Shown here: positions 1 to 5,631 of the stretch, one piece after another
Layout: the number at the start of each line of letters is the position of its first letter
How positions within the stretch are numbered: position 1 is the stretch's first letter
Position numbers and translations under genes: made by a program
The notes under the pieces: model-generated
Told to the model about the DNA's origin: nothing
The model's input: only the letters and a program-made list of their open reading frames with translations
Databases searched by the model: none
Source of the DNA: an uncultured Oscillibacter sp.
GTDB taxonomy: Bacteria; Bacillota; Clostridia; Oscillospirales; Oscillospiraceae
Length of the DNA: 5,967 nucleotides
Direction of reading: 5' to 3'
Assembly (NCBI GenBank): GCA_948435975.1
Contig: CAOJHG010000152.1
Span: 1-5,967 of the forward strand

Positions 1-154
1 TGGGGAGGAGGTACGCAGTGATGCCGGTGGCCCGCAGGGCGGCGCAGAGAGCGGCGGCACAGCCTATGGTATCCCCATCGGGACGGACATGGGTCAAAAT
101 AAGGACGTTTTGGAAGCGCCGCAGAAGGGACGCGGCCTCTGAAACAGTGAGCAT
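1..154 (-). CDS. nrnA: NrnA-type DHH-family phosphoesterase, N-terminal part (3' end beyond window)
   Basis: Fifty-one codons are visible before the window edge. The translation begins MLTVSEAASLLRRFQNV and continues ILTHVRPDGDTIGCAAAL (residues 19-36), which is the first metal-binding motif of bacterial DHH/DHHA1 phosphoesterases (His22, Asp26, Asp28). Such enzymes (NrnA of Bacillus) degrade 2-5 nt RNAs, and some hydrolyse pAp or cyclic-dinucleotide products such as pApA. Position directly after rbfA is typical for Firmicutes, where truB often follows. The DHH motif proper and the DHHA1 domain lie outside the window, so substrate cannot be judged. The ATG at 154 is supported by an AAAGGAG SD and by the normal family N-terminus. 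Confidence 0.88.
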   Translation of the reverse strand, partial: MLTVSEAASLLRRFQNVLILTHVRPDGDTIGCAAALCAALRATGITAYLLP

Positions 155-159
155 GATAA

Positions 160-534
160 TCACTCCTTTGTATTTTCAAGGGCTTGGCCGTTCCGTTCCA
201 CCTGGCGCAGGACTTCCAGGATGCGGGCGCCGTGCTGGATGGAATCATCGCCGATGAATTGCAGTTCCGGGGTGTAGCGAAGCCGGAGGGCCTGCCCCAG
301 CTCCCGCCGAAGGAAGCCGGAGGCCGATTTGAGTCCCTTGAGGACTTCTTTTTCCTGGGACTTATCCAGAACGCTGACATAGACTTTTGCATAGCGGAGG
401 TCGCTGGTGGTGTCCACATGGGTGATAGAAACCATCCCGGTACTGGAAACGCGGGGGTCCTTTAGCTGACGGAACAGGGCCGACAGCTCCCGCTGGATCT
501 CTTCATTGATCCGGTTGATTCGATTGGATGCCAT
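160..534 (-). CDS. rbfA: 30S ribosome-binding factor RbfA
   Basis: RbfA is a small KH-fold protein that binds the immature 30S subunit and helps 16S rRNA 5'-end maturation, notably in the cold. The 124-residue product matches the family in length and motifs: RINEEIQRELSALF (helix 1, 8-21), KDPRV (25-29), VSITHVDTTSDLRYAKVYVSV (35-55), the helix GFLRRELGQALRLRYTPEL (73-91) with the conserved RYTPEL segment, and DDSIQHGARILEVL near the C-terminus. The ATG at 534 has a strong SD. RbfA and RimP, at the two ends of this window, act in the same 30S maturation route. The 3' end doubles as the ribosome binding site of the next gene, so translation of the two is probably linked. Confidence 0.96.
   Translation of the reverse strand: MASNRINRINEEIQRELSALFRQLKDPRVSSTGMVSITHVDTTSDLRYAKVYVSVLDKSQEKEVLKGLKSASGFLRRELGQALRLRYTPELQFIGDDSIQHGARILEVLRQVERNGQALENTKE
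163..169 (-). promoter_or_regulatory. Shine-Dalgarno of the DHH phosphoesterase gene, embedded in the rbfA 3' end
   Basis: AAAGGAG on the minus strand encodes the last Lys-Glu codons of rbfA, is followed directly by the rbfA TGA, and lies 8 nt before the ATG at 154. Only 5 nt separate the rbfA stop and the next start. Confidence 0.75.
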
Positions 535-540
535 TTAGGT

Positions 541-547
541 CCTCCTT
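541..547 (-). promoter_or_regulatory. Shine-Dalgarno of rbfA
   Basis: AAGGAGG on the minus strand, 6 nt before the ATG at 534. This near-perfect anti-SD match suggests rbfA is translated independently of infB, in keeping with the 111-nt gap. Confidence 0.8.
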
Positions 548-583
548 TTTCAGTCAATATCCCGCCGTGGGCAGCACAGCAGA

Positions 584-606
584 TGTCCGCCGCGCAGAGC
601 CGGACA
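584..606 (-). promoter_or_regulatory. Second hairpin in the infB-rbfA spacer
   Basis: TGTCCG (601-606) pairs with CGGACA (584-589) around an 11-nt GC-rich loop on the transcript. It is 6 nt downstream of the 8-bp hairpin. The pairing is clear but short, so its significance is uncertain. Confidence 0.35.
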
Positions 607-612
607 GCGGGA

Positions 613-635
613 AGGGGCGGTAGTGAGCCGCCCCT
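613..635 (-). promoter_or_regulatory. Perfect 8-bp GC-rich hairpin after infB
   Basis: AGGGGCGG and CCGCCCCT flank a 7-nt loop (CTCACTA on the minus strand). It starts 10 nt beyond the infB stop codon. In the transcript the 3' side continues as TCCCGC, so it lacks the U-tract of an intrinsic terminator. It may stabilise an mRNA end, mark a processing site or be one copy of a dispersed GC-rich palindrome. Confidence 0.55.
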
Positions 636-645
636 AGTTTGCCCA

Positions 646-3186
646 TTATTGCGGGATCTCCTCCATGGTATAGCCTTCCACGATATCGCCTTCCTTGATA
701 TCGTTGAACTTCTCGATAGTCAAGCCGCACTCGTAGCCGCTGGCAACCTCCTTTGCCGCATCCTTGAACCGCTGGAGGGAGGCCAATACGCCCTCATGAA
801 TCACGATGCCATCCCGGACCAGCCGGATGGAGCAGTTACGCACAATCTTGCCGTCCTGGACATAGCAGCCAGCCACTGTGCCCACGCCGGAGACCTTGTA
901 TGTCTGCCGCACTTCCGCGTGACCCAGCAGAGCTTCCCGGAACTTGGGCGCCAGCATACCCTTCATAGCCGCGGTGATTTCGTCGATGCAGTCGTAGATG
1001 ACCCGGTACATCCTCATATCCACGTTTTGCCGCGCCGCGCCGTCCCGGGCCGCAGCGTCCGGACGAACGTTAAAGCCGACGATGATCGCGTTGGAGGAGG
1101 AGGCCAGCATCACATCCGACTCGTTGACCGCGCCGACGCCGCCATGAATGACCCGAACGTTGACCTCGTCGTTGGACAGCTTTTCCAGAGACGCCTTGAC
1201 CGCCTCCACGCTGCCCTGTACGTCCGCTTTGACAATCAGCGCCAGTTCCTTCCGCTCGCCCGCCTGAATCTGGTCGAACAGGTTCTCCAGGGATACCTTC
1301 TGCACCGGTCCGGCGGCTTTGGCGCGTTCTTCGGCCTTCCGCTGCTCCACCAGAGTCCGGGCCATGCGCTCATCACTGACGGCAAAGAAGGGACTGCCCG
1401 CCGTGGGAGCTTCGCTGAGACCTGCCACCTCCACAGGGATTGAGGGGCCTGCCTCTGTCAAGCGTCCGCCCTTATAGTCCAGCATTGTCCGGATACGGCC
1501 CACAGCGGTGCCTGCAATGATGATGTCGCCCTGCTTTAAGGTGCCGTTCTGGACCAGCAGCGTCGCCACCGGACCCCGGCCCTTGTCCAGACGCGCTTCA
1601 ATGACCGTACCCTGACCTGCCCGGTTGGGGTTGGCCTTCAGCTCGGCCATTTCCGCTGTCAGCGTTACCATCTCCAAAAGGTTGTCAATGCCAATATTCT
1701 TCTTCGCGGAAACCTTGCAGCAAATGGTTTCGCCGCCCCACTCCTCGGGAACCAGGCCGTGTTCCGTCAACTGCTGCATGACCTTGTCGGGGTTGGCGTT
1801 CTCTTTGTCGATTTTGTTGATAGCCACTACAATAGGAATATTCGCGGCCTTGGCGTGGCTGATGGATTCAATGGTCTGGGGCATGATGCCATCGTCCGCC
1901 GCTACCATCAAAATAGCGATATCCGTCACCATCGCGCCGCGGGCACGCATGGAGGTAAACGCCTCGTGGCCCGGGGTGTCCAGGAAGGTGATAGGTTTTC
2001 CGTTCAACTGGACCTGATACGCACCGATATGCTGTGTGATGCCGCCTGCCTCGCCGGAAGCTACAGAGGTATTCCGGATAGTGTCCAGCAGGGAGGTCTT
2101 GCCGTGGTCCACGTGGCCCATGACCACCACCACCGGCGCACGGGGAACCAGGTCTTCGGGCCGGTCCTCGTGGTCGTCAATCAGGCGTTCCTCAATGGTC
2201 ACGACGACTTCCTTTTCCACCTTACAGCCCAGCTCCATGGCGACCAGGGCGGCGGTGTCGTAGTCAATCAACTGGCTGAGGGAGGCCATGACGCCGTTTT
2301 TCATCAGGCACTTCACGACTTCCGCGCCAGTCTTCTTCATGCGGGAGGCCAGTTCGCCCACAGAAATTTCGTCGGGGATGGAGACCTTCACCGGGGCCTT
2401 CTTAGCAATCTCCAATTGGAGGCGGCGCATCCGTTCCTGCTCATCCTGCCGCCGCTTGTTGGAGAAGGTAGGACCGCCCCGGCGCTGCTGGCCCTTCTGG
2501 ACCTTTTCGCGGCCGCTTCTCTGCTGGCGCTGCATCCGTTCGCCCTGCTGTCCGCCGAGGGCCTCAAGGCGTTCGTCGTACTTGGCAAGGTTCACATCGC
2601 CGCCCTTCCGGGTATCCACGATTTTCTTCTGGGGGACCCGGCTGGTGGGCACGGCGGGCTTGACGGGATTCTGTGCAGGAGCTTTTCCCGTCTGCTGCTG
2701 GCCGCTGGGGGCAGGCTGCTGAGGCCGTTTTCCCTGCTGGCCAGACGGCTGCTGTTGGCCGCTCCGTCCTGGCTGCTTTTGGGCGGGTTTCTGAGTATTC
2801 TGCTGTGCCGTTTTCTGAGCAGTCGATTGTTGACCGGCAACCGGCTGTTGACCGGCAACCGGCTGTTGACTGGCAACTGGCTGTTGAGCGGCAACTGGCT
2901 GCTGTGCAGGGGCCTGCTGACCGGAAGCCGGCTGCTGACCGGAAGCCGGCTGGCCAGACTGAGCGGGGGTGGATTCCTGGTACGTATCCTGGAAGATCAC
3001 CTGGATATCGGAGACCGGGTGACGCTGGGTGAGACAGTCGAAAATGATGGAGAGCTCGTGGTCGGTCAGCACCTGCATATGGTTCTTGGGGGCCGCCACA
3101 TATTTGGTCAGGATTTCTGTGATGGTTCGGGTGGGAACGCCAAAGTCCTTTGCCACCTCGTGGACTCTGTATTTTTCAGTAGCCAA
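646..3186 (-). CDS. infB: Translation initiation factor IF-2
   Basis: IF2 is the GTPase that places formyl-Met initiator tRNA on the 30S subunit and promotes 50S joining. The 846-residue protein shows an IF2_N helical domain (about 5-52), a Gln/Pro/Ala-rich linker (about 75-175), a basic helix-prone stretch (about 215-263) and a second IF2_N domain (about 267-318). The GTPase (about 350-518) has G1 GHVDHGKT 357-364, G2 GITQHIG 382-388, G3 DTPGH 403-407, G4 NKID 457-460 and G5 SAK 493-495. Domain II (about 523-610), domain III (about 645-745) and the fMet-tRNA-binding C2 domain (about 755-846) follow. All key GTPase residues are intact. Initiation is at TTG, with GAGGTG 7 nt upstream. The linker contains tandem hexapeptides encoded by 18-nt repeats. 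The gene follows a 169-nt leader after ylxQ and precedes rbfA by 111 nt. Confidence 0.98.
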   Translation of the reverse strand: MATEKYRVHEVAKDFGVPTRTITEILTKYVAAPKNHMQVLTDHELSIIFDCLTQRHPVSDIQVIFQDTYQESTPAQSGQPASGQQPASGQQAPAQQPVAAQQPVASQQPVAGQQPVAGQQSTAQKTAQQNTQKPAQKQPGRSGQQQPSGQQGKRPQQPAPSGQQQTGKAPAQNPVKPAVPTSRVPQKKIVDTRKGGDVNLAKYDERLEALGGQQGERMQRQQRSGREKVQKGQQRRGGPTFSNKRRQDEQERMRRLQLEIAKKAPVKVSIPDEISVGELASRMKKTGAEVVKCLMKNGVMASLSQLIDYDTAALVAMELGCKVEKEVVVTIEERLIDDHEDRPEDLVPRAPVVVVMGHVDHGKTSLLDTIRNTSVASGEAGGITQHIGAYQVQLNGKPITFLDTPGHEAFTSMRARGAMVTDIAILMVAADDGIMPQTIESISHAKAANIPIVVAINKIDKENANPDKVMQQLTEHGLVPEEWGGETICCKVSAKKNIGIDNLLEMVTLTAEMAELKANPNRAGQGTVIEARLDKGRGPVATLLVQNGTLKQGDIIIAGTAVGRIRTMLDYKGGRLTEAGPSIPVEVAGLSEAPTAGSPFFAVSDERMARTLVEQRKAEERAKAAGPVQKVSLENLFDQIQAGERKELALIVKADVQGSVEAVKASLEKLSNDEVNVRVIHGGVGAVNESDVMLASSSNAIIVGFNVRPDAAARDGAARQNVDMRMYRVIYDCIDEITAAMKGMLAPKFREALLGHAEVRQTYKVSGVGTVAGCYVQDGKIVRNCSIRLVRDGIVIHEGVLASLQRFKDAAKEVASGYECGLTIEKFNDIKEGDIVEGYTMEEIPQ
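2827..2949 (-). repeat. Tandem 18-nt repeats encoding Gln-Gln-Pro hexapeptides in the IF2 linker
   Basis: Four 18-nt units lie head to tail at 2827-2844, 2845-2862, 2863-2880 and 2881-2898, coding for QQPVA followed by A, S or G. A diverged unit follows at 2899-2913, then two identical 18-nt units at 2914-2931 and 2932-2949, coding for ASGQQP. The units near 2827-2862 differ by a single base, and the pair at 2914-2949 is perfect. Unit length is a multiple of three, so gain or loss of copies would keep the frame. The tract lies in the flexible linker between the N-terminal IF2_N domain and the rest of IF2. Confidence 0.88.
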
Positions 3187-3193
3187 TATAAAA

Positions 3194-3199
3194 CACCTC
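3194..3199 (-). promoter_or_regulatory. Shine-Dalgarno of infB before a TTG start
   Basis: The minus strand reads GAGGTG, 7 nt before the TTG at 3186. Together with the [18 protein letters not shown]-terminus, which is typical of IF2, it supports TTG as the genuine initiation codon. Confidence 0.75.
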
Positions 3200-3215
3200 G
3201 TTACATTCCGGCCCA

Positions 3216-3277
3216 GGAGTCCGCTTGAAAACCGGCGGAAGGGGAAAGACCTGCCCGGCAGCTTTCAGCCGGACTCC
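3216..3277 (-). promoter_or_regulatory. Extended imperfect stem-loop just upstream of the infB ribosome binding site
   Basis: The transcript can form an outer 8-bp perfect stem (GGAGTCCG at 3270-3277 with CGGACTCC at 3216-3223). After one bulged base come 2 bp (CU/AG), then a bulged A, then 8 bp (GAAAGCUG with CGGUUUUC, two of them G-U). This totals about 18 bp around a loop of about 22 nt. A competing short hairpin CCGGC-8 nt-GCCGG (3255-3272) shares bases with the outer stem, so two exclusive folds are possible. The stem ends 16 nt before the infB SD. The pairing is seen in the sequence; a regulatory role is inference and no known RNA family is recognised. Confidence 0.45.
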
Positions 3278-3355
3278 GAACCTAGGATTTTTATGAACAA
3301 TAGGAACCACGCCGCTTTCCCCAGGGGGCGCGCCCTGCTGAGACACGGGAACACG

Positions 3356-4045
3356 TCAGCGCCTCCTGCCGCGGCTGCGGTCTGGTCCGCTGGGATGGCC
3401 CCCCCGTTTCTCCTGCGTCTGGGAACGACCGTCTTTCCGGGTGCGGGATTCTCCGTGAGGCTTTCCGCTCTTGGCATAGGGGGGACGGCTGTCGCGGCTG
3501 GGCTTGGGACCACTGGGGTTTCCCTTGCTGTAAGGACGCTGTTCTTTGGTATAGGGCTTTGGTCCTGGCCCGCGCCGTTCTCTGCTGTGGAATGCCTCTC
3601 CACTGCGGCGGGGGCCTCTGGGCGGTCCGGGCGGACGGCGGGAGTGGGTTTTCTCTCTTGGCGGCGTGGTTCTCCGTTCAGCGGCCCGCCGGACCTTGAG
3701 AGCCATCCGTTCGGAAGCGTCTCCATACCGTTCCGGGTCCATCGCGGCCAGGCGGCGGACCACGGCGGAGGCCATGCCCAGGTCCGTCACTGCCGTCATT
3801 GCCACGCTGCTTCTCCCCAGCGCCCCTCCCAGCTCCGTCTTGGAGAAAGGAATAATCAGCCACAGGCAATGGCCCGCCTCCGCCAAATGCTCCACCCGGC
3901 GGAGGGTGTTGCCGGAAGCGTCAGAGGCCGCCAGCAAGAGCCGGGCCCTTCCTCCCTGGGCGGCGAGAGAGACTGGTTCCTCGCCCACCTCCAGGCGTCC
4001 GCCCCGCAAGGCCAGACCCAGGAAGGATAAAAGGTTGTTGTTCAT
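3356..4045 (-). CDS. ylxQ: YlxQ, L7Ae/L30e-family RNA-binding protein with long basic disordered tail
   Basis: This gene encodes an L7Ae-like RNA-binding protein; Bacillus YlxQ and its paralogue YbxF are known kink-turn RNA binders. Residues 4-103 form the alpha-beta-alpha fold: LLSFLGLALRGGRLEVGEE at the start, LLLAASDASGNTLRRVEHLAE around 37-56 (the RNA-contact loop), and PFSKTELGGALGRSS at 66-80. The protein is 229 residues, whereas most family members are near 100. Residues 121-229 form a low-complexity tail with 23 Arg, 9 Lys, 19 Pro and only 10 acidic residues, including PYTK, PYSK and PYAK (164-167, 171-174, 189-192). The start is the ATG at 4045, which overlaps the ylxR TGA. An upstream in-frame extension of 40 residues would lie inside ylxR and has no family match. 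A weak G-rich SD (GGGGGG) precedes it. The L7Ae call is firm; the function of the tail is unknown. Confidence 0.9.
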   Translation of the reverse strand: MNNNLLSFLGLALRGGRLEVGEEPVSLAAQGGRARLLLAASDASGNTLRRVEHLAEAGHCLWLIIPFSKTELGGALGRSSVAMTAVTDLGMASAVVRRLAAMDPERYGDASERMALKVRRAAERRTTPPREKTHSRRPPGPPRGPRRSGEAFHSRERRGPGPKPYTKEQRPYSKGNPSGPKPSRDSRPPYAKSGKPHGESRTRKDGRSQTQEKRGGHPSGPDRSRGRRR

Positions 4046-4314
4046 GCTTCGCCCCCCAATTCCGCTTCCATAGCGTCGTATACATCCTCGGGAATAGCGG
4101 CGGAGAAGGCCCGTTCCAGCGCCCTGGACTTCCGCGCACGTTTCAGGCACGCCACGTCCCGGCACACGTAGGCTCCCCGGCCCGGCTTCTTTCCGCCGAA
4201 GTCCAGGCTGACCGCGCCCTCTGGGGAACGGACCACCCGCAGCAAAATTTTCTTATCCTTCATCTCCCGGCACCCCACACATTGGCGCTGGGGAATCTTT
4301 TTCACCTTTGGCAT
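4042..4314 (-). CDS. ylxR: YlxR / RnpM family RNA-binding protein (RNase P modulator)
   Basis: A 90-residue basic protein of the YlxR family (DUF448), encoded almost universally between nusA and infB in Firmicutes. In Bacillus subtilis the family member has been reported to interact with RNase P RNA and renamed RnpM. Direct evidence is the N-terminal IPQRQCVGCREMKDKKILLRVV block, the glycine-rich GGKKPGRGAYVC block (residues 40-51, including the GRGAY signature at 45-49) and a helical C-terminus. Four cysteines (12, 15, 51, 56) form a CxxC plus CxxxxC arrangement that could bind metal; this is inference. The frame is open from a GTG at 4323, but that codon is part of the ribosome binding site. 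The ATG at 4314 is the likely start and gives the usual family N-terminus. The TGA stop overlaps the ylxQ ATG (ATGA), pointing to coupled translation. Confidence 0.93.
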   Translation of the reverse strand: MPKVKKIPQRQCVGCREMKDKKILLRVVRSPEGAVSLDFGGKKPGRGAYVCRDVACLKRARKSRALERAFSAAIPEDVYDAMEAELGGEA

Positions 4315-4319
4315 CACCG

Positions 4320-4331
4320 TCACCCCCCTTT
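4320..4331 (-). promoter_or_regulatory. Shine-Dalgarno that decides the ylxR start
   Basis: The minus strand reads AAAGGGGGGTGA followed by CGGTG and then ATG. The G-run plus TGA complements the 16S anti-SD well and sits at normal distance (8 nt after the G-run) from the ATG at 4314. A start at the GTG of 4323 would leave no room for an SD, because that GTG is itself within the pairing region. Confidence 0.75.
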
Positions 4332-4356
4332 CGATTTAGTAAAGGACTGTCCGCCG

Positions 4357-5562
4357 TCAATCTTCCTCTGAAGAGGCAGGCGCATTCTCCGCAGGCTCTT
4401 CTTCCTCGAACAGCGCCTCAGGGTCCTCCTCCGGGAGCTGTTCCGGGGTCTCGGCGTCTTCCTTGCTGTCCTTGTAGCTTTGTGGCTTGATGTCGATTTT
4501 GTATCCTGTCAGCCGTGCGGCCAGGCGAGCGTTTTGACCCTCCTTGCCAATAGCCAGAGACAGTTGGTCGTCCGGCACCAAACAGCGGCAGGCCTTACCC
4601 TCGTCCGCCATCCAGACCTCCACCACGTCGGCGGGGGCCAGAGCGGCGGCAATGAACTCGGCGGGGTCCTCGCTGTACTTGATGATGTCGATTTTTTCAC
4701 CCCGCAGCTCATCGACAATTGCGGCCACACGCTGCCCCTTGGGACCGACACAGGCGCCGATGGGGTCGATGTTATCAACTGTAGACCAGACGGCCAATTT
4801 CCTCCGGCTTCCTGCTTCCCGGGCGACGTTCTTGACTTCCACAATGCCGTCGTGGATTTCCGGAACCTCGTTTTCAAAAAGGCGCTTCACCAGGCCGGGA
4901 TGGGTTCTGGAAATCAGAATCTGGGGTCCGCGTGTAGAACGGCGAACGTCCACTACGTACACTTTAATGTGCATTCCCTCTTCCATGGTCTCATCAGGAA
5001 CCTGTTCGCCGGCCAGCAGCAGTGCCTCTGTAGACTCGGGTCCTGTGCCGCCGATACGGAGGGAAACGGCGTTTGTCCGGGGGTCGATGCGGGTGACAAC
5101 GCCGGTCAGGATCTCATGCTGTTTGGAATTGAACTCATCGAAGACCATGCCCCGCTCGGCTTCCCGCAGGCCCTGTATGATGACCTGTTTTCCATTTCCG
5201 GCGGCGATGCGTCCGAACTCCATTTTGTCCACGGGAATGTTGACCACGTCGCCAATCTCGTACCGGGCAGAGAGGGCCTTTGCCTCTTCCAAGGGCATTT
5301 CATTTTCGGGGTCCACGTAATCCTCTTCATCCACAACGGCCTTCTGAACAAACATCCGCAGGTCCTTGTGAACATCGTCCACGTCCACCACCACGTTTTC
5401 CACATCCGGATGGTCGCGCTTATAGGCGGTGGTGATCGCCTGTACGATCTTGTCCATCATAAATGTTTGGGGGATGCTGCGCTCCTTTTCCAACAGCTCC
5501 AGAGCGGCGAAGATTTCCCCGGGGTTCATACCTGCGGGTTCCTTCTGCTTTTTGCCTTTCAT
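4357..5562 (-). CDS. nusA: Transcription termination/antitermination factor NusA
   Basis: NusA binds RNA polymerase near the RNA exit channel and modulates pausing, termination and antitermination. The 401-residue protein has an N-terminal RNAP-binding domain (about 12-135), an S1 domain (about 148-218, ending in GPQILISRTHPGLVKRLFE), KH1 (about 235-300, loop GPKG 273-276) and KH2 (about 312-360, loop GKEG 339-342 followed by QNARLAARLTG). As in other Firmicutes, the two AR repeats of the E. coli protein are absent. Instead there is an acidic tail (365-401, 17 Asp/Glu in 37 residues). The ATG at 5562 is chosen because AAGGAGA (5571-5577) lies 9 nt upstream. This gives an 11-residue basic leader (KGKKQKEPAG) before Met12, which is where most homologues begin, so an ATG at 5529 is a possible alternative. 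The S1 strand region 168-180 appears a few residues longer than usual. Confidence 0.97.
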   Translation of the reverse strand: MKGKKQKEPAGMNPGEIFAALELLEKERSIPQTFMMDKIVQAITTAYKRDHPDVENVVVDVDDVHKDLRMFVQKAVVDEEDYVDPENEMPLEEAKALSARYEIGDVVNIPVDKMEFGRIAAGNGKQVIIQGLREAERGMVFDEFNSKQHEILTGVVTRIDPRTNAVSLRIGGTGPESTEALLLAGEQVPDETMEEGMHIKVYVVDVRRSTRGPQILISRTHPGLVKRLFENEVPEIHDGIVEVKNVAREAGSRRKLAVWSTVDNIDPIGACVGPKGQRVAAIVDELRGEKIDIIKYSEDPAEFIAAALAPADVVEVWMADEGKACRCLVPDDQLSLAIGKEGQNARLAARLTGYKIDIKPQSYKDSKEDAETPEQLPEEDPEALFEEEEPAENAPASSEED

Positions 5563-5570
5563 CGCTCGAT

Positions 5571-5577
5571 TCTCCTT
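5571..5577 (-). promoter_or_regulatory. Shine-Dalgarno of nusA
   Basis: On the minus strand the sequence reads AAGGAGA, 9 nt before the ATG at 5562. It supports the longer nusA start rather than the internal Met12 favoured by family alignment. The remainder of the 69-nt rimP-nusA spacer shows no clear hairpin or promoter. Confidence 0.75.
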
Positions 5578-5631
5578 ATAATCTCATTACGTCTCAGCTT
5601 TGGTTGATATGCCGCCATGAGGAATCCGCCG

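Larger units (their letters stand above)
535..645 (-). other. 111-nt infB-rbfA spacer with two hairpins
   Basis: No coding sequence fits this gap. Reading with the transcript, the infB TAA is followed 10 nt later by a perfect 8-bp hairpin (613-635). A second hairpin of 6 bp (584-606) follows, then an unstructured A-rich stretch and the rbfA SD. Neither hairpin is followed by a U-run, so read-through into rbfA is expected. Confidence 0.6.
3187..3355 (-). other. 169-nt non-coding spacer / possible infB mRNA leader
   Basis: No gene is recognisable here. On the minus strand the ylxQ stop is followed by a small GC-rich hairpin (CAGGG, loop, CCCTG; arms at 3329-3333 and 3318-3322) whose 3' arm runs directly into GGGAA, complementary to an upstream TTCCC (3347-3351). 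After an A/T-rich stretch comes a larger imperfect stem-loop (3216-3277), then the infB SD. It is the longest non-coding stretch in the window. Neither hairpin is followed by a U-run, so neither looks like an intrinsic terminator, and no good -35/-10 pair is evident. Confidence 0.6.

Noticed and set aside
535..645. Intrinsic terminator after infB
   Set aside because: The hairpins are not followed by a U-run on the transcribed strand, and rbfA and nrnA continue in the same direction.
583..1443. A 286-codon plus-strand frame opposite the 3' half of infB
   Set aside because: Antisense shadow with high His/Asp/Leu content and no family features.
1759..3228. A 489-codon plus-strand open frame rich in Leu/Gly/His opposite infB
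   Set aside because: It is the antisense shadow of infB. It translates the infB repeats as LLTGNR-type repeats, matches no family, and all motif-bearing proteins are on the minus strand.
3216..3277. A kink-turn that YlxQ might bind in the infB leader
   Set aside because: The bulges are single bases, and the GA/AG arrangement beside the outer stem does not satisfy the tandem sheared G-A requirement. I therefore report only a stem-loop.
3187..3355. Internal promoter for infB
   Set aside because: A/T-rich patches exist (near 3285-3305), but I see no properly spaced -35/-10 pair.
3265..3726. A 153-codon minus-strand frame overlapping the ylxQ tail and the infB leader
   Set aside because: It is an alternative frame of ylxQ with low-complexity Pro/Ala/Arg content. 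The ylxQ frame is continuous with the L7Ae fold, so this one is judged a shadow.
3029..4030. A 333-codon plus-strand frame across the 5' part of infB, the leader and ylxQ
   Set aside because: It crosses two real genes and the spacer, has no recognisable motif, and is explained by base composition.
4046..4165. A 40-residue N-terminal extension of YlxQ
   Set aside because: It lies inside ylxR in another frame and has no homology to the family; the ATGA overlap gives the natural start.
4480..5607. A 375-codon plus-strand frame opposite nusA
   Set aside because: It mirrors nusA codons, a common artefact of GC-rich genes. No recognisable domain.
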